Shown here piece by piece: positions 24,314 to 27,578 of a stretch of 27,578 bases of DNA. The notes below the pieces were generated by a model. That model made no database searches, was not told where the DNA came from, and saw only the letters and a program-made list of their open reading frames with translations. Within the stretch, counting starts at the first letter, position 1. Each line of letters begins with the position of its first letter. A program made the position numbers and the translations under genes. Source of the DNA: Spirochaetales bacterium UBA4629 (GTDB taxonomy: Bacteria; Spirochaetota; Spirochaetia; Sphaerochaetales; Sphaerochaetaceae); the NCBI GenBank assembly GCA_002406055.1, contig DHMZ01000031.1:1-27578 (forward strand), given 5' to 3'.

Positions 24314-25039
24314 ATGGAAGTTTGGGCTCATAGAGGTTTTTCTGGTCTATATCCAGAAAATACAATGCTTGCCTTTGAAAAGGCCGTTGAAAGTGGTTGT
24401 GATGGTATTGAGATGGACGTTCATCTATCTAAAGATGGAGAGCCAGTAGTAATACATGATGAATCTCTACTTAGAACCTGTGGTATAGACAAAGCTGTTA
24501 GTGATTTAACACTAGACGAGCTTACTAAAATTCGTGCTAGTAAAACACAAAACGATAGGTTTGATGCTACAATTCCTTCTTTTGAAGAGTTTTGCTCTTT
24601 TGTTAAGAAAAGTGGAACTAGAGCAAATATTGAAATAAAGACAGGTATTGTCTATTATCCTCATATAGAAGAGAAGGTTGTGGCTCTTGTTAAGAAGTAC
24701 GGGATTGAGAATCAAATTATCTTTTCTTCTTTCAATTGGCTTAGCTTAGTAATAGTTAAGCGCCTCCTACCTAATGTTGATTGTGGGTTGTTATTTGAAA
24801 AGATGTTGGACATTAAACATCTTTCATATTTAGCATTTGAAGCTGGTCTGAATCTTCTTCATCCTGATTTTACTCTCATCGATGATGAGATGATAAAAGA
24901 ATCCTCTTCTCTTGGTCTTAAAATTAATGCTTGGACTGTAAATAAAGAAGAGGATATAAAAAGTATGATTCAAAAGTCTATTAATGGAGTAATAACTAAT
25001 TACCCTGATAGAGCTTTAAAACTTTTAAATAGATTTTAA
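24314..25039 (+). CDS. Glycerophosphodiester phosphodiesterase (UgpQ/GlpQ type, cytoplasmic), 241 aa
   Basis: Hydrolyses deacylated phospholipids (glycerophosphodiesters) to glycerol-3-phosphate and an alcohol. All family residues are present: H6/R7 in AHRGFSG, E15-N16 in YPENT, the metal ligands E33 and D35 in GIEMDVHLSKDG, and H48 (VIHDE). Further on are NIEIKTG, FSSFNWLSL and AWTVNKEED, then GVITNYPDRA. No signal peptide, so it resembles cytoplasmic UgpQ rather than the exported or lipoprotein GlpQ of relapsing-fever spirochaetes. GGAG lies about eight bases before ATG 24314. Its 3' end overlaps the converging LacI-type gene by 15 bases. Confidence 0.93.
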   Translation: MEVWAHRGFSGLYPENTMLAFEKAVESGCDGIEMDVHLSKDGEPVVIHDESLLRTCGIDKAVSDLTLDELTKIRASKTQNDRFDATIPSFEEFCSFVKKSGTRANIEIKTGIVYYPHIEEKVVALVKKYGIENQIIFSSFNWLSLVIVKRLLPNVDCGLLFEKMLDIKHLSYLAFEAGLNLLHPDFTLIDDEMIKESSSLGLKINAWTVNKEEDIKSMIQKSINGVITNYPDRALKLLNRF

Positions 25040-26056
25040 ACTGCCACCATCAATAAAGCTAAATGGCATGAGAATTTTGTTTTCAGAGGGTTCTTTTCCT
25101 TTAAGAATATTGAAAAGAACCTCTGCTGCTTTCTCGCCTTTCTTGTATCCATTTTGATCTATAGTTGCGAGAGAGAATGAAAGTGGATACTCCTTAACTG
25201 AGCCATCAAAACCAACGACTGAGATATCATCAGGGACTCTAATTTTTCTCTCTTTCAACTCTTCGATAACACCAAGAGCTTGAATATCTGACATAGTTAC
25301 AATACAGGAAGGATTTGCTTTAGAAAGAATTTCTTTTGCTGCTCTTTTTCCTCCTTGGAAGGTTGCTACTTCAGCGACTTGAGATATATTTACTTCTGCT
25401 TGATATCTTTCAAATGCCTTTTTGTATCCCATACTTCTGTATTGTGCGACACCTGGTGATATTTCATCTTTTGTCTCAATGTATGCAGCTTCAGGAAGGG
25501 AAATAATTGCAATATCTCTGTGTCCTCTTTCTAGGACTTTAGACATTTGAGTAAAGGCTGCTTCGCTATTGTCTATTGAGATACTATAGGTATCATCTTC
25601 TTCAATTGCATCTAAGCAAACAAGAGGAAGCTTTCTTTTCTTTAGTGCTTCTCTTATATCGCTCTTAAATTCCAACCCCATGCCAATAATGCCATCTACT
25701 GTGGCATTTTTAATAGCCTCAGCTATTGAGGAGTGGAGTGGTGGAATAAGAGTTAACGTATATCCATTTTTCTCGCAAACTGTTCCAATTCCCCTCAAAA
25801 CCTCAACTGCATGTGGATTTAGAATAGTAATATCTAATGACTGAGGAGCTAAAAAACCTAATGAAAAATGTTGTCCCAAAGAAAAATTTCTAGCTATAGG
25901 ATCAGGTATATAATCTAGGTTTTTGGCTGTTTCTAATATTTTTTCAACTGCAGTAGCGCTAATTCTCTCTGGACAATTAAAGGCAAATGAAACACTTGTC
26001 TTTGAGTATCCAGATTTTTTTGCGATATCTGCTATTGTAATACGCTTATCTTTCAC
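25025..26056 (-). CDS. LacI/GalR-family transcriptional regulator, 343 aa
   Basis: N-terminal LacI helix-turn-helix and hinge (ITIADIAKKSGYSKTSVSFAFN..., residues 6-60, ending in YIPDPIARNFSLG). This is joined to a periplasmic-binding-protein-like sensor domain (FLAPQSLDI, GIIGMGLEF, GHRDIAIISLPEA, VTMSDIQALGVIEEL, DISVVGFDGS). Such proteins bind palindromic operators and respond to sugars or related ligands; the ligand is unknown. The start is GTG 26056 with AAGGA seven bases upstream. A TTGACC-18-TAAACT promoter and a TGCAAA/TTTGCA palindrome lie upstream, consistent with autoregulation. It converges on the phosphodiesterase gene and diverges from the lipoprotein gene. Confidence 0.93.
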   Translation of the reverse strand: MKDKRITIADIAKKSGYSKTSVSFAFNCPERISATAVEKILETAKNLDYIPDPIARNFSLGQHFSLGFLAPQSLDITILNPHAVEVLRGIGTVCEKNGYTLTLIPPLHSSIAEAIKNATVDGIIGMGLEFKSDIREALKKRKLPLVCLDAIEEDDTYSISIDNSEAAFTQMSKVLERGHRDIAIISLPEAAYIETKDEISPGVAQYRSMGYKKAFERYQAEVNISQVAEVATFQGGKRAAKEILSKANPSCIVTMSDIQALGVIEELKERKIRVPDDISVVGFDGSVKEYPLSFSLATIDQNGYKKGEKAAEVLFNILKGKEPSENKILMPFSFIDGGSLKSI

Positions 26057-26075
26057 TGTTTTTTCCTTCTAAACT

Positions 26076-26105
26076 AGTTTACTACTACTTTTAATTAGAG
26101 GTCAA
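26076..26105 (-). promoter_or_regulatory. Promoter of the LacI-type gene
   Basis: On the minus strand TTGACC (26105-26100) and TAAACT (26081-26076) are 18 bases apart, placing the transcript start near 26069, some 13 bases before the GTG start codon. Confidence 0.6.
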
Positions 26106-26129
26106 ACTCTTTGTTTCTTTACTTTTTTG

Positions 26130-26146
26130 TGCAAAATGGATTTGCA
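26130..26146. promoter_or_regulatory. Candidate LacI-family operator palindrome
   Basis: TGCAAA-ATGGA-TTTGCA has perfect six-base arms around a five-base centre. It lies 25 bases upstream of the LacI-type gene's -35 and on the way to the divergent lipoprotein gene, so it could serve either side. LacI operators usually have a central CG or similar core, which is absent. Confidence 0.4.
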
Positions 26147-26306
26147 TCTAGATAGTATCATTAGCATAAGTAAATACAAAAGAATGTGCTATTTTTGAAA
26201 AATATTGCTTATGGAATATGGACACAGTTGGTAGTTGGATATGTTTGTTTGTTTTTATATAGATAATGAAAAAATATAGCAATATGTTAAATAATTTTCT
26301 TACTTT
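26147..26306. other. A/T-rich intergenic region between divergent genes, no gene seen
   Basis: Very A/T-rich, with a short minus-strand frame (26148-26333) that has neither ribosome site nor protein-like composition. It separates the LacI-type regulator from the lipoprotein gene and probably acts only as promoter DNA. Confidence 0.6.
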
Positions 26307-26336
26307 TTGAAAAATTAGCCAAAAATATAGCATAAT
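26307..26336 (+). promoter_or_regulatory. Probable promoter of the lipoprotein gene
   Basis: TTGAAA (26307-26312) and CATAAT (26331-26336) are 18 bases apart. The transcript would have a leader of about 65 bases, with AAGGGGA placed about six bases before the ATG at 26409. Confidence 0.5.
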
Positions 26337-26408
26337 ACGAAAATATTTCTCTGTCTTAATATTAAAAATGCTCCAAATAATAAAGTATCAAAATAAAAGG
26401 GGAAATAT

Positions 26409-27036
26409 ATGAAAAAACTATTCACAATTTTATTAGTCGTTTTTCTAGTAGTATTCTCTTTCGTAGGATGCGAGAAAGACAAGTCAGAAGAAGTTATTAA
26501 GAATTATGAAGATTTTGAGAAAACAAAAGGAGCTATGTCAAATATAGCTTTAGCTTCAAGGCTTGGGGGGGGGTAAGGAGACGGAATTAACTGCTGAAAA
26601 AATAGATACCAATACACTTACTTCCCTAGTATCTTCAATCGAAAATGAAACAAGAATCGTTACTGAAGTTGTAAGTGCAAAGGGAACAATCCTTAATGAC
26701 TCAAAGACTGAGGGAGTAATATCTTATTCTACATCGACTGAAATTAAAGGTTTAGAGATAAAGTATAAGTATACCACTGCCAATGCAAAAGAGGCAAAAG
26801 AAGGCAGTTTAACAATGAGTGGTACTTCTAGTTTTGATGTGAAAGCAGTTGATGAAAAAACGACAGAAATGCGTGGAACACAGAAGGTATCTGGTTTAGT
26901 AATAAATGGAACATCCTATAAAGATATTACTTTTGAGCTGTCAGGAAATATGGCAAGTAGTAAAACAACGTATACTAGTGCGACAGTTGGAGGAAAAGCT
27001 GTTGATGTAAGATTGCTTAATGCTTCTTCTTATTAA
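26409..27036 (+). CDS. Putative phase-variable surface lipoprotein, interrupted by a G9 tract (OFF as written)
   Basis: ATG 26409, with AAGGGGA upstream, opens a lipoprotein signal: MKKLFTILLVVFLVVFSFVGC, with lipid-bearing Cys21 in the relaxed lipobox FVGC. After 52 codons the frame enters nine Gs (26565-26573) and stops immediately (TAA 26574), giving a 55-residue product. One G fewer, or two more, reads GGG-GGG-GGT-AAG and continues to TAA 27036 as a single protein (208 residues with G8). The continuation is Ser/Thr/Lys-rich with alternating beta-strand-like segments (GTILNDSKTEGVISYSTSTE, SGLVINGTSYKDITFELSG) and no family I recognise. No other start with a ribosome site serves the downstream part; the TTG at 26563 is not credible. 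Either a phase-variation switch caught OFF or a homopolymer sequencing error. A terminator follows at 27063. Confidence 0.75.
26565..26573 (+). repeat. Poly-G tract (G9), contingency-locus candidate
   Basis: Nine consecutive Gs inside the reading frame of a lipoprotein gene in a strongly A/T-rich genome. No other G run of this length is in the window; the next longest is about six, in the HAD gene at 17025-17030. Runs of this kind slip during replication and switch genes on and off. Confidence 0.9.
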
Positions 27037-27062
27037 GGTTGAACAGAATTTATAGTTCTTTA

Positions 27063-27095
27063 AATCTGCTCCTCTTTATCGTGGGGCAGATTTTT
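27063..27095 (+). terminator. Rho-independent terminator after the lipoprotein gene
   Basis: AAATCTGCTCC and GGGGCAGATT form a stem of about ten pairs (one T-G) with a ten-base loop, ending in TTTTT. It lies 27 bases after the lipoprotein stop codon. Confidence 0.92.
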
Positions 27096-27362
27096 GTCTG
27101 TCCTGTAATGTTTAATTTGATGGCGAAAGTTTAGTATAAAGGAACCGAAATAGAAATTTTGAACCATTAGCTAAGAGCAGAGGTGTTGTAGTGATATAGA
27201 CCCTGAATATGCCAAGAGGCAAAAACAGGGCGTATAGGTTGCTAAAAAGAGAAACTCAGCTTTTCAAAGACAAATATCGTTTTACAGATTTTGAATATAG
27301 CTTTTAGAATCAACTTTCTTACAAGAGTGAGAATTAGTTCATCTAGATAGATAGCATTACCT
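27096..27362. other. Non-coding or degraded stretch, about 267 bases
   Basis: Stops are frequent in all frames. The longest frames are about 32 residues (plus, 27209-27307) and about 40 on the minus strand; neither has a ribosome site or a family I recognise. It may be debris from an old insertion or just a spacer. No hairpin with a U run is apparent for the converging ATPase gene. Confidence 0.4.
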
Positions 27363-27578
27363 TCATAGCAATGGTGTCATGTATAATGGAAGAAATATAA
27401 TATCATCCTCTATTTTTAAGTCTCCAGTGTGTAATAAATACGATGAATACAACTGTTCAGAGAATTTTTCTTTAAATTTTTTTAAAGATGACAGAGTGTA
27501 GTTTTTGCTTGATTTAACTTCAATAGGGGAAATATTGTGGCGGCTTGTGATTTTATTTCGGCTCAGTCCCGAATTTTG
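27363..27578 (-). CDS. C-terminal end of an AAA ATPase with DUF4143 domain (partial, 5' end beyond window)
   Basis: A frame of 71 codons is open to the right edge and ends in TGA at 27365-27363. It contains SRHNISPIEVKSSKNYTLSS, the family's nuclease-like 'PIEVKSGKNY' motif, then LKKFKEKF, YLLHTGDLKIEDDIIFLPLYM and the terminal TPLL. This is the standard C-terminus of the large family of P-loop ATPases with a DUF4143 domain. The ATPase part lies outside the window. The cellular role of these proteins is not established; they are common in host-associated bacteria, often in many copies. Confidence 0.85.
   Translation of the reverse strand, partial: QNSGLSRNKITSRHNISPIEVKSSKNYTLSSLKKFKEKFSEQLYSSYLLHTGDLKIEDDIIFLPLYMTPLL

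Noticed and set aside
26148..26333. Small minus-strand frame of 61 codons
   Set aside because: Lies in very A/T-rich promoter DNA without a ribosome site. Composition looks random.
26563..27036. Independent 157-residue gene starting at TTG 26563
   Set aside because: The TTG abuts the G run and no ribosome site precedes it. The upstream lipoprotein signal in the next frame explains the sequence far better.
27209..27307. Plus-strand frame of 32 codons in the last intergenic region, possible transposase scrap
   Set aside because: Basic, vaguely protein-like, but too short and without a family match I could name.
1..27578. CRISPR array, prophage, rRNA or replication origin
   Set aside because: No spaced direct repeats, phage structural genes, rRNA stretches or DnaA-box clusters were seen on reading both strands.

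Overview
This window is low-GC, gene-dense bacterial chromosome. I think it comes from a spirochaete, probably a host-associated one near Treponema or Sphaerochaetaceae. That is an inference from the A/T-rich, AGA-, TCT- and CTT-heavy codons, a relaxed lipoprotein lipobox, a membrane-anchored SurA/PpiD-type foldase, a poly-G tract inside a lipoprotein gene and the mix of envelope genes. No rRNA or species marker is present to settle it.

Layout. Positions 1-403 hold the decayed end of an IS200/IS605-type element: a frameshifted tnpB N-terminus on the minus strand and a terminal hairpin. Positions 414-4395 carry three minus-strand genes: an orphan DUF2804-like protein, a PpiD/SurA-like foldase and a MATE exporter whose arginine codons differ from its neighbours. 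From 4708 to 19741 thirteen plus-strand genes run almost without gaps. The first seven (4708-13778) overlap end to end and form an envelope glycan/glycolipid locus: GT4 glycosyltransferase, Wzx-like flippase, Wzy/O-antigen-ligase-like polymerase, RND/MMPL lipid transporter, GT2 glycosyltransferase, GT28 MGDG-synthase-like glycosyltransferase and an alpha/beta esterase. They are followed by an HTH protein with a degenerate Fic-like domain, an N-acyl-D-amino-acid deacylase, a TVP38/TMEM64 membrane protein, a HAD phosphatase that seems to have lost its core, and an OmpR-type response regulator with its histidine kinase.

Positions 19703-23265 are on the minus strand: a YfcE-type phosphodiesterase, tRNA-Val(GAC) with its own promoter and terminator, an aldehyde dehydrogenase and a second MATE exporter. 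Then come a possible Abi-family protein (23514), a glycerophosphodiester phosphodiesterase (24314) and a convergent LacI-type regulator (25025-26056). Divergent from the regulator is a lipoprotein gene (26409-27036) interrupted by a G9 run. The gene is OFF as written and would read through as a 208-residue lipoprotein with eight Gs. The window ends in the C-terminus of a DUF4143-type ATPase on the minus strand.

The two observations most worth following are the poly-G lipoprotein, a textbook-shaped phase-variation switch, and the seven-gene glycan locus. The locus pairs diacylglycerol-type glycosyltransferases with Wzx, Wzy and an MMPL transporter, as expected for a diacylglycerol-anchored, lipoteichoic-acid-like outer-membrane glycan in an LPS-less spirochaete.
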